Below are positions 1 to 4,913 of a DNA stretch of 5,028 nucleotides, one piece after another. The translations under genes were made by a program, and so were the position numbers. Where the stretch lies: assembly GCA_017996515.1 (NCBI GenBank), contig JAGOGU010000119.1:1-5028 (forward strand), read 5' to 3'. The notes beneath the pieces are model-generated. The model saw only the letters and a list, made by a program, of their open reading frames with translations. It did not search any database and had not been told where the DNA came from. The DNA comes from Allobrachymonas sp. GTDB taxonomy: Bacteria; Pseudomonadota; Gammaproteobacteria; Burkholderiales; Burkholderiaceae_C. Within the stretch, counting starts at the first letter, position 1. Every line of letters begins with the position of its first letter.

Positions 1-80
1 TTGGGCAAGTCGCCGCGCATGGGGAAAGGGGTGTCGGGCAGGTTGAGCGTTTTGCGGTAATCTTTTTTTTCTTCAGACAT
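1..80 (-). CDS. ileS: Isoleucyl-tRNA synthetase, N-terminal fragment (runs off left edge)
   Basis: Only the first 26 or so codons are present, reading leftward from an ATG at 78-80. The translation begins [19 protein letters not shown] and continues PMRGDLP. The stretch [16 protein letters not shown] is the characteristic N-terminus of bacterial IleS (E. coli has a very similar STLNLPETGFPMRGDLAK). The enzyme is a cytoplasmic class I synthetase that charges tRNA-Ile with isoleucine and edits misactivated valine. The position, downstream of ribF on the same strand, is the classic proteobacterial ribF-ileS order and supports the call. No good Shine-Dalgarno sequence is visible upstream of the ATG (the nearby mRNA reads ACCGATACACCATC), so initiation may be weak or use other signals. 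The catalytic HIGH and KMSKS motifs lie outside the window. Confidence 0.93.
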   Translation of the reverse strand, partial: MSEEKKDYRKTLNLPDTPFPMRGDLP

Positions 81-140
81 GATGGTGTATCGGTGCGATC
101 AGTTGAATAGTCGGTATGGGGGCGGGAGCCGGCGCTGCGA

Positions 141-181
141 GGGATGCCGGAATATCGAAGGGGCATCCCGCAAACGGCATC
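141..181. repeat. Overlapping alternative inverted repeats in the ribF-ileS gap
   Basis: GGGATGCC (141-148) is perfectly complementary to GGCATCCC (162-169), giving an 8-bp stem with a 13-nt loop. The same left arm, GATGCCG (143-149), is also perfectly complementary to CGGCATC (175-181). The two hairpins share an arm and cannot form together. Neither is followed by a T-run on either strand, so they do not look like intrinsic terminators. They lie in the 164-bp non-coding gap (81-244) between the ribF stop and the ileS start, and would be in the ileS leader mRNA. I see no convincing promoter or small gene in this gap. A regulatory role is inference only. Confidence 0.5.
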
Positions 182-244
182 GGTACATAGGGGCACGAGG
201 CATGCATGCACGCTGCCGCAGCGGGGCGCTGCGCAGAGCGGGCG

Positions 245-1258
245 TCAAATTCGATCGCGCGTGGTCTGGCGGCGCGTTTGGGTGTGATTTTGGGCAAACC
301 AGGCGCGCGCGTCGGCGCAGTCTTGCGCAATGCCTTGTTGCAGTGCGTCCAGACTGTCGTATTTGCGTTCGTCGTGCAGTTTATGTAGCAGTTCCACGCG
401 GATGATTCTACCGTAGCCCCCTTCAGCCCCCAGCGTGGACGGCCAGTCCAGGCAATGCGTTTCCAGCAGCACGCGGCCGCCGTTGATGTCGTTGGGATCA
501 AGCGAGGGGCGCACCCCCATATTGGCTACGCCGGGCAAGGGCTGGGCGTCAGGCGTCAGGCCATGTACCTGCACCACGAAAATGCCGCTGGCAGCGGGCT
601 TCCAGTGGGCAAAGCGCAGGTTCAGGGTGGGCGCTTGCAGGCTGCGGCCCAGTTTGCGTCCGTGCACCACATGGCCGCTGATGGCATAAGGGCGGCCGAG
701 CAGGGCGGCAGCGGTGTGCATATCCCCCTGTTGCAGGGCATGGCGCACGGCCGTGCTGCTGGCGCGCAGCCCCAGCACGGATTGCTCCTGCATGCAGCCA
801 ACGTCGAAGGCGTGCTGGGCCGCCATGTGCTGCAGCAGATGCAGGTCGCCTGCGCGTTGGGTGCCGAAGCGAAAATCATCGCCCACCAGCACGTAGCGGG
901 CGTGCAGGCCATCCAGCAAAATTTGCTGCACGAACTGCTGTGCCGACAAGGCGGCCAACTGCGCGCGAAAGGGCAGGATGATGGCGTAGTCGATATCCAG
1001 CGCGGCCAGGGCATCCATCTTGTCGCGCAGGGTGGTGATGCGCGCAGGGGCCAGATCGGGCTGCTGGCGCAAGCGGGCGAAGTAGTCGCGCGGGTGCGGC
1101 TCGAAAGTGAGCACGCCAACGGGCAGCCCGCGCTGCCGGGCCTCTTGCCGCAGCCGCTGCATCATGGCCTGATGGCCACGGTGTACGCCATCGAAATTGC
1201 CAATGGTCAATGCACAGGGCGCAGAAGGGAAGCGGTGCAGGCCGCGGTAGATTTTCAT
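245..1258 (-). CDS. ribF: Bifunctional riboflavin kinase / FMN adenylyltransferase RibF
   Basis: This 337-residue protein phosphorylates riboflavin to FMN and adenylates FMN to FAD in the cytoplasm. Length is slightly above the usual 305-330. The N-terminal FAD synthetase module has the nucleotidyltransferase motif GNFDGVHRGHQ (20-30), TFEPHP (51-56), VGDDFRFG (125-132) and SSTAVRHAL (167-175), all close to E. coli RibF. The C-terminal riboflavin kinase module has GHVVHGRKLGRSLQAPTLN (195-213, with the PTxN motif), GVANMGVRPS (243-252), a conserved Glu in LLETHCLDW (264-272), and HDERKYDSLDAL (295-306). Relative to E. coli there is a small insertion of about four residues around 273-281, where the usual DLYG is replaced by GGYG. 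The last 15 or so residues form a basic, probably disordered tail. The ATG at 1256-1258 gives the normal N-terminus. Upstream, a GATAAT hexamer ends 8 nt before the ATG. ileS follows 164 bp downstream on the same strand. Confidence 0.97.
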   Translation of the reverse strand: MKIYRGLHRFPSAPCALTIGNFDGVHRGHQAMMQRLRQEARQRGLPVGVLTFEPHPRDYFARLRQQPDLAPARITTLRDKMDALAALDIDYAIILPFRAQLAALSAQQFVQQILLDGLHARYVLVGDDFRFGTQRAGDLHLLQHMAAQHAFDVGCMQEQSVLGLRASSTAVRHALQQGDMHTAAALLGRPYAISGHVVHGRKLGRSLQAPTLNLRFAHWKPAASGIFVVQVHGLTPDAQPLPGVANMGVRPSLDPNDINGGRVLLETHCLDWPSTLGAEGGYGRIIRVELLHKLHDERKYDSLDALQQGIAQDCADARAWFAQNHTQTRRQTTRDRI

Positions 1259-1266
1259 GGGGGCGT

Positions 1267-1272
1267 ATTATC
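1267..1272 (-). promoter_or_regulatory. Possible -10 element just upstream of ribF
   Basis: On the minus strand the hexamer GATAAT lies with 8 nt between it and the ribF ATG. As a sigma70 -10 box (5 of 6 match to TATAAT) it would put the transcription start at or next to the start codon, giving a leaderless or near-leaderless mRNA. No good -35 hexamer is found at 16-18 bp spacing (CTACGG at 17 bp). There is also no Shine-Dalgarno between box and ATG. The box sits inside the 21-bp gap between ribF and the divergent phosphoesterase gene, where there is little room for anything else. This is tentative. Confidence 0.3.
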
Positions 1273-1279
1273 GGCGCTT

Positions 1280-2341
1280 ATGTCCATCCCCGTAGAACGC
1301 TCCTCTTTATCCCCTGTCGCCCTTTCTACCGTGGCGCGTATTGGCCGTGGCATCGGCTGGGGCTGGGTGCTGCTGAGCCTGCCCGTGGCCTGGTGGGATA
1401 TGCAGGGCCGTTGGCTGGTACCCGGGCGCGAGTGGGTCAGCCTGGTCAAGCTGTGGATTTACTGGGGCACATGGGCCGTGTTGCCTTTGCTGATCGAGAT
1501 CGGCGCACAGCTATGGCGCAAGCCCCGTTTTTGGGCGGCCTGGCTGTGGGCGGGGCTGCTGTTGCTGGTGGCGTATAGCGGCCTGGTCGAGCCGCGCCTG
1601 TTGCAGGTGCATACGCATCACATCCGGGTGCAGCAAGTTGCCCATGCCGTGCTCGTGCAGCCTTTGCGCATTGCCTTGGTATCAGACATCCATGTCGGGC
1701 TGTTCGTGCGCCCATGGCAGTTGAAGCGGCTGGTTGCCGCCATCAACGCGCAAGAAGTCGATGCCGTTGTGGTAACGGGCGACTGGACATACGAGCCTGA
1801 AAACGATTTGCACGCCGTACTGGAACCGTTGAAACAGTTGCGACGACCGGTATTTGGCGTGCTGGGCAACCACGATACGCAAGCTCCCGGCCCCGATCTG
1901 GAAGAACCTTTGCGGCAGACCTTGCAGCAGTTGGGCGTGCAGCTGCTGGAAGGCAAAAGCCATACCTTCAAAGGGTGGGAGCTGGTGGGCTTGAGCGATT
2001 TATGGGGCGGTAGCCCCCGGCAGGACATTGCGCAATTGTTGCAACAGCCTGCCACCTTGCCCCGCTTGGTGCTGATGCACCAGCCAGACACCGCTGCGCT
2101 GCTACCGCCGGCTGCCAGCGCCACCGTCATGGTCAGCGGCCATATCCACGGCGGGCAAATCCGGTTGCCATGGGTGACCCGCAACCGGGTACTGCCGGGC
2201 ATGAGTCGTTATGGCTGGTATGAAGGGCAGTACGCTACACCCGCCGGAGATTTGTTCGTGACAGCGGGAACGGGCATGATCGGCCTACCCGCACGGCTGG
2301 GCGTGATGCCTAGGGTGGATGTGATAACGCTGGCGCCGTAA
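1280..2341 (+). CDS. Membrane-anchored metallophosphoesterase (YaeI/YkuE-like, calcineurin fold)
   Basis: The 353-residue protein has a hydrophobic N-terminal part followed by a binuclear-metal phosphoesterase domain. Likely membrane segments are at about 25-40, 56-78 and 84-104. The catalytic domain carries the ordered family motifs: DIH (D136, H138), GDW (D168, usually GDL/GDF), GNHD (N197, H198), MHQPD with H267, and GHIHGGQ (H288, H290). After that comes TAGTGMIGLPARLG (328-341), typical of YaeI/YkuE proteins. All expected metal ligands are present, so it should be active. The substrate is unknown; the family includes phosphodiesterases and lipid or UDP-sugar pyrophosphatases. The frame stays open leftward through ribF as antisense, so I chose the ATG at 1280-1282, just after the divergent ribF start. 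It precedes the N-terminal segment directly and avoids overlap. No strong Shine-Dalgarno is seen. purN follows after 54 bp. Confidence 0.88.
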   Translation: MSIPVERSSLSPVALSTVARIGRGIGWGWVLLSLPVAWWDMQGRWLVPGREWVSLVKLWIYWGTWAVLPLLIEIGAQLWRKPRFWAAWLWAGLLLLVAYSGLVEPRLLQVHTHHIRVQQVAHAVLVQPLRIALVSDIHVGLFVRPWQLKRLVAAINAQEVDAVVVTGDWTYEPENDLHAVLEPLKQLRRPVFGVLGNHDTQAPGPDLEEPLRQTLQQLGVQLLEGKSHTFKGWELVGLSDLWGGSPRQDIAQLLQQPATLPRLVLMHQPDTAALLPPAASATVMVSGHIHGGQIRLPWVTRNRVLPGMSRYGWYEGQYATPAGDLFVTAGTGMIGLPARLGVMPRVDVITLAP

Positions 2342-2350
2342 GCGTTTCAT

Positions 2351-2370
2351 GCGGCCATCTGCCAGGCCGC
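2351..2370. repeat. Short GC hairpin between the phosphoesterase gene and purN
   Basis: GCGGCC (2351-2356) and GGCCGC (2365-2370) form a perfect 6-bp stem with an 8-nt loop. The hairpin lies 9 bp after the phosphoesterase stop codon. No T-run follows on the plus strand (the next bases are CAAAGCCATA), so it is not a canonical intrinsic terminator. It could stabilise the 3' end or help weak termination before purN. Confidence 0.35.
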
Positions 2371-2383
2371 CAAAGCCATACGG

Positions 2384-2389
2384 GATAAT
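2384..2389 (+). promoter_or_regulatory. Possible -10 element just upstream of purN
   Basis: GATAAT occurs 6 nt before the purN ATG (GATAATGCGCGCATG), an arrangement very like the one before ribF. If used as a -10 box, purN transcripts would start at or next to the ATG. No clear -35 lies at the usual distance and no Shine-Dalgarno precedes the start codon. The alternative is read-through from the phosphoesterase gene 54 bp upstream. Confidence 0.3.
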
Positions 2390-2395
2390 GCGCGC

Positions 2396-3019
2396 ATGGT
2401 TTCTTCGCTTCGCAACATCGTCATCCTCATTTCTGGCAATGGCTCCAATATGGCGGCCATTGCGCAGGCCGCCCAGCGTGACAACTGGCAGCAACGCTAC
2501 GGCGCGCGCGTGGCCGCCGTCATCAGCAACAAGGCCGATGCGGGCGGGCTGCAGTGGGCGCAGCAGCACGGCATAGCCACCGCGGTGGTTGATCACAAGG
2601 CGTTTGCTGACCGTGCCGCGTTTGATGCGGCTTTGGCGCAGGCTATTGACAGCCATGCGCCCGCCTTGGTGGTGCTGGCAGGATTCATGCGCATTCTGAC
2701 GCCCGAGTTTGTGGGCCGGTATGCGGGGCGTTTGCTGAACATTCACCCTTCTTTGCTGCCTGCATTCACCGGCTTGCACACGCACCAGCGCGCGATCGAT
2801 ATGGGCTGCCGCTTTGCCGGATGCACGGTGCACCAAGTCACGGCCGAGTTGGATCATGGCCCGATTCTGGAGCAGGCCGTGGTGCCCGTTTTGCCGGATG
2901 ACACCGCCAGCACGCTGGCTGCGCGCGTACAGACGCAAGAGCACATCATCTACCCCCGAGCCATTGCCCGCTGGCTGGCACATGCCGTGTCCACCGCATC
3001 CACAGGAGCACAGCCATGA
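2396..3019 (+). CDS. purN: Phosphoribosylglycinamide formyltransferase (GAR transformylase) PurN
   Basis: PurN transfers a formyl group from 10-formyltetrahydrofolate to glycinamide ribonucleotide, the third step of de novo purine synthesis, in the cytoplasm. The 207 residues match the usual length (about 210). The N-terminal strand and phosphate loop read ILISGNGSN (10-18). The folate and catalytic region reads VVLAGFMRIL (92-101) and then NIHPSLLPAF (115-124), with catalytic N115 and H117 (N106 and H108 in E. coli). HTHQRAID (128-135) and GCTVHQVTAELDHGPI (142-157) follow; D153 corresponds to the catalytic Asp144 of E. coli. All catalytic residues are intact. The ATG at 2396 puts the Rossmann strand at the expected distance from the N-terminus. 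The gene ends in an ATGA overlap with the next gene, so the two are probably translationally coupled. Confidence 0.97.
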   Translation: MVSSLRNIVILISGNGSNMAAIAQAAQRDNWQQRYGARVAAVISNKADAGGLQWAQQHGIATAVVDHKAFADRAAFDAALAQAIDSHAPALVVLAGFMRILTPEFVGRYAGRLLNIHPSLLPAFTGLHTHQRAIDMGCRFAGCTVHQVTAELDHGPILEQAVVPVLPDDTASTLAARVQTQEHIIYPRAIARWLAHAVSTASTGAQP

Positions 3020-3735
3020 CCCAGCAAGCATCGAATACGCCAGACGTTGCTGCGCCTACCCCTTTGCCCGCTGCGGGTGATTGGGTAGTGGCCTGGCCGC
3101 AAGAGCCGCAGCAACTGTTCGTGCTGCTGCACGGCGCAGAGCAGCAGCCGGCCGACTGGCAGGCTTTGGCGCAAACCCTGGCACAGCATTTTCCGCAGGG
3201 GCTGGTGGCGGTGTTGGCGACGCCTGCTGCGGTGTTGCAAGGCGCGAGCGCGATGCCTGCTGCCGTGGCGGCGCTGCAAGCTGTGCTGCAACGCTGGCAG
3301 GCGCATACCGGTTTGAACTTTGCCCGCACGGCCTTGGTCGCGCAAGGCGTGGCGGCCAGTGTGGCTTTGCAGGCCGCCATGCAAGAGGAGGCCCACATTT
3401 GTGCCCGGCTGTTTGCCGTAGGGGGCCACTTGCCTGAGCAAGCAACGCCCCTGTCTGAACAAACCAGCCTGCACTGGCTGCATGGCGATGCCGATATGCC
3501 AGCCGATCAGGCGCGGGCGCTGGGGCAGCGCCTGCAAACGCTGGATGTGGACTTTACGCTGGATGTGCTGGTGCAAACCACCAGCACGGCGGATACGCCC
3601 GCTTTGCAACAGCGCATCGTGCACCTGCTGCAAAACCATGTGCCGCGCCGCCTGTGGCGCGAAGCCCTTGCCAGCGCCAGCATGCAAGACGCGCGGGTGC
3701 CAGGCGCTGACGACGATATGCTGCCATTGCATTAA
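3016..3735 (+). CDS. YpfH-like alpha/beta-hydrolase, probably catalytically inactive
   Basis: This 239-residue protein aligns by eye along its length with E. coli YpfH, a serine esterase of the phospholipase/carboxylesterase family. Matches include QQLFVLLHG (32-40, oxyanion region), the elbow region TALVAQGVAASVAL (105-118), ARLFAVGGHLPE (130-141), HGDAD (156-160) and the C-terminal DDDMLPLH (232-239; YpfH has DDDVIEMM). YpfH has the nucleophile elbow GFSQG; here the same columns read AQGVA, so Gly111 replaces Ser. The YpfH LGHAID segment, with the catalytic His, corresponds to TSTADT (189-194) here, so that His is absent. The catalytic Asp (D160) remains. A GRQWFS-type substrate loop is shortened at about 70-80. 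The reading frame is intact and keeps the family pattern throughout, so this is divergence and not a frameshift. It starts within the purN stop (ATGA), implying coupled expression, with AGGAG (3004-3008) as a Shine-Dalgarno about 7 nt before its ATG. The role is unknown; a binding or scaffold function is possible. Confidence 0.8.
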   Translation: MTQQASNTPDVAAPTPLPAAGDWVVAWPQEPQQLFVLLHGAEQQPADWQALAQTLAQHFPQGLVAVLATPAAVLQGASAMPAAVAALQAVLQRWQAHTGLNFARTALVAQGVAASVALQAAMQEEAHICARLFAVGGHLPEQATPLSEQTSLHWLHGDADMPADQARALGQRLQTLDVDFTLDVLVQTTSTADTPALQQRIVHLLQNHVPRRLWREALASASMQDARVPGADDDMLPLH

Positions 3736-3742
3736 AACTTGT

Positions 3743-3760
3743 GCGGCGCAGATAGGCCGC
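3743..3760. terminator. Weak hairpin between convergent genes, possible bidirectional terminator
   Basis: GCGGC (3743-3747) pairs with GCCGC (3756-3760) around an 8-nt loop in the 30-bp gap between the convergent hydrolase and CDF stop codons. The flanks are T-rich on the plus strand (TTGCATTATTTGTT) and, on the minus strand, the hairpin is followed by ACAAGTTTT. Location fits a shared terminator, but the stem is only 5 bp and the T-tracts are interrupted, so strength is doubtful. Confidence 0.4.
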
Positions 3761-3765
3761 TTGCA

Positions 3766-4746
3766 TTATTTGTTCACAGGGGGCTGCTCGGGCGGTGGCG
3801 TTGTGGGGTGGGCCGCTGCGGTTGTGCCATGCAGGGGCTGATTGATCAGCGCCCGTATAGGCTCCATACCATTGGGCATCAACTCGATGGTGGCGTGCAG
3901 GGTGGGAATGGCCGCGATCAGCGCCTGCTCCACGCGGTTGCGCAGCTCGGCCGCCGTGTGTATCGACCAGTTGGCGGGCAGGTGCAAATGCATGGAGGCG
4001 AAATTGCGCTGCCCCGCGGCGCGGGTGACCACATGGTCAAAAAACACTTCGGGTTGGTGGTTGGCATCGACCGTTTCAAAACGTTTGAGCGTATCGTGCA
4101 CCAGTTGATTGACTTCTGCGCTGGCGGTACTGTCCATCAGCCCTTGGCTGGAACGGTGAATCAACCCCCAGCCTTCGCGCAGGATGTTGAGCGCCACCAG
4201 AATCGCAATCAGCGGGTCCAGCCAGAGCCAGCCCGTCAGCATGACCAGGCCGATGCCTACGATCACGCCGATGGAGGTGTACACATCGGTGCGCAAATGC
4301 TTGCCGTCGGCTTCCAGCGCGATGGAATGGTGCACTTTGGCCGCTTTGAGCAATACCCAGGCCATGGCGGCATTGATGGCCGTGCTGCCTACGGAAAGCA
4401 ACAGCCCCCAGCTGATTTGCTCCAGGGGTTGCGGATGAAGCAGGCGATTGACGGCAACCCACAGAATGCTCAGGGCGGCGACAAAAATCAGCAGCCCTTC
4501 AAAGCCGGAAGAGAAATATTCGGCCTTGTAGTGGCCGTGTGGATGGTCGGAATCGGCCGGGCGCTCGGCGATGATGATCATGAGCAGCGCGAATGAGGCG
4601 CCTGCCAAATTCACGAACGATTCCAGGCCGTCTGACAAGAAGCTGACCGAACCTGTTACGTACCACGCCCCCATCTTGAGCAGGATGGTGGCGATGGCGA
4701 CGCATACGGAAAAAAACAGCAAGGTTTTGGGCCGGGGCATGTTCAT
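3766..4746 (-). CDS. Cation diffusion facilitator (CDF) family metal efflux transporter, FieF-like
   Basis: The 326-residue inner-membrane protein should export divalent metal cations by proton antiport. It aligns with E. coli FieF (YiiP) through TGSVSFLSDGLESFVN (31-46), PADSDHPHGHYKAE (63-76), ALEADGKHLRTDVYTSIG (143-160) and the cytoplasmic domain ending with VEQALIAAIP (272-281). Six transmembrane segments are expected between about 10 and 190. At the transport site the TM5 pair HxxxD is intact (H150, D154), but the TM2 Asp pair of FieF is replaced by E42 and N46; D39 lies nearby. The TM2-3 loop ligands D65, H68 and H72 are kept. The cytoplasmic FieF zinc-site residues are only partly conserved. 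The tail (305-326) is rich in Pro, Thr and His. Start codon is uncertain: ATG at 4744-4746 is preferred; GTG at 4753-4755 or ATG at 4738-4740 are possible, and none has a clear Shine-Dalgarno. Metal specificity cannot be fixed from sequence. Confidence 0.92.
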   Translation of the reverse strand: MNMPRPKTLLFFSVCVAIATILLKMGAWYVTGSVSFLSDGLESFVNLAGASFALLMIIIAERPADSDHPHGHYKAEYFSSGFEGLLIFVAALSILWVAVNRLLHPQPLEQISWGLLLSVGSTAINAAMAWVLLKAAKVHHSIALEADGKHLRTDVYTSIGVIVGIGLVMLTGWLWLDPLIAILVALNILREGWGLIHRSSQGLMDSTASAEVNQLVHDTLKRFETVDANHQPEVFFDHVVTRAAGQRNFASMHLHLPANWSIHTAAELRNRVEQALIAAIPTLHATIELMPNGMEPIRALINQPLHGTTAAAHPTTPPPEQPPVNK

Positions 4747-4779
4747 GGTCAACACAGCTTGATTGATTTTGTCGGTCAG

Positions 4780-4785
4780 AGTGTA
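4780..4785 (-). promoter_or_regulatory. Possible -10 element for the CDF gene
   Basis: On the minus strand TACACT (4 of 6 match to TATAAT) lies 33 nt upstream of the preferred CDF start codon. It is downstream of the hairpin at 4817-4856 in the direction of transcription. A 17-bp spacer leads to CCAACA, a poor -35. If real, the CDF gene has its own short-leader promoter and the hairpin would end transcription coming from further upstream. Weak evidence. Confidence 0.2.
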
Positions 4786-4816
4786 GTCGCAGCGGTCGCC
4801 TTTGTTGGGGCGTGCA

Positions 4817-4856
4817 TGGCTGCAAAAAGGTGCTGAAAGCCCTTTTTTGCATGCCA
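4817..4856. terminator. Long inverted repeat, likely bidirectional intrinsic terminator
   Basis: TGGC (4817-4820) pairs with GCCA (4853-4856), TGC (4821-4823) with GCA (4849-4851), AAAAA (4824-4828) with the T-run at 4843-4848, and GG (4829-4830) with CC (4841-4842). An inner GC/GC pair closes a TGAAA loop (4834-4838). Two or three single-base bulges interrupt the stem. The core GG-GC-loop-GC-CC is flanked by A5 on the left and T6 on the right, the classic form of an intrinsic terminator that works in both directions: TTTTTT follows on the plus strand and TTTTT on the minus strand. No recognised gene ends here. On the minus strand it could end a transcript from 4857 to beyond 5028, or act as an attenuator in the CDF leader. 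Confidence 0.6.
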
Positions 4857-4871
4857 GACAAGAATCACAAT

Positions 4872-4891
4872 CAATACCGAGCGGGGTATTG
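4872..4891. repeat. Perfect 7-bp inverted repeat
   Basis: CAATACC (4872-4878) and GGTATTG (4885-4891) are perfect reverse complements around a 6-nt spacer (GAGCGG). This could be an RNA hairpin or a dyad operator for a dimeric regulator. It is adjacent to a second hairpin at 4895-4913 and 15 bp from the terminator-like repeat. Confidence 0.5.
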
Positions 4892-4894
4892 CCT

Positions 4895-4913
4895 GCGGCG
4901 AGATTGTTGCCGC
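4895..4913. repeat. Inverted repeat GCGGC...GCCGC
   Basis: GCGGC (4895-4899) pairs with GCCGC (4909-4913). On the plus strand the stem can extend inward by a G-U and an A-U pair (4900-4901 with 4907-4908), leaving a 5-nt loop. It lies 3 bp from the 4872-4891 repeat, giving a tandem hairpin arrangement. Confidence 0.4.

Noticed and set aside
200..209. Palindrome GCATGCATGC.
   Set aside because: A short alternating palindrome near the ribF 3' end with no supporting context; likely chance.
73..501. Minus-strand 142-residue open frame across the ribF-ileS gap.
   Set aside because: It overlaps the 3' part of ribF and the start of ileS in another frame, and the translation resembles no known family.
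455..1279. Long plus-strand open frame antisense to ribF, in frame with the phosphoesterase, giving a 628-residue apparent protein.
   Set aside because: The opposite strand encodes a clearly recognisable RibF with all motifs. The antisense translation is low-complexity Gly/Ala/His/Gln-rich, as expected for a GC-rich shadow frame. The phosphoesterase starts naturally at 1280.
3739..4596. Plus-strand 285-residue open frame antisense to the CDF gene.
   Set aside because: The minus strand encodes a clear CDF transporter; the plus translation is a GC-rich shadow with no recognisable motifs.
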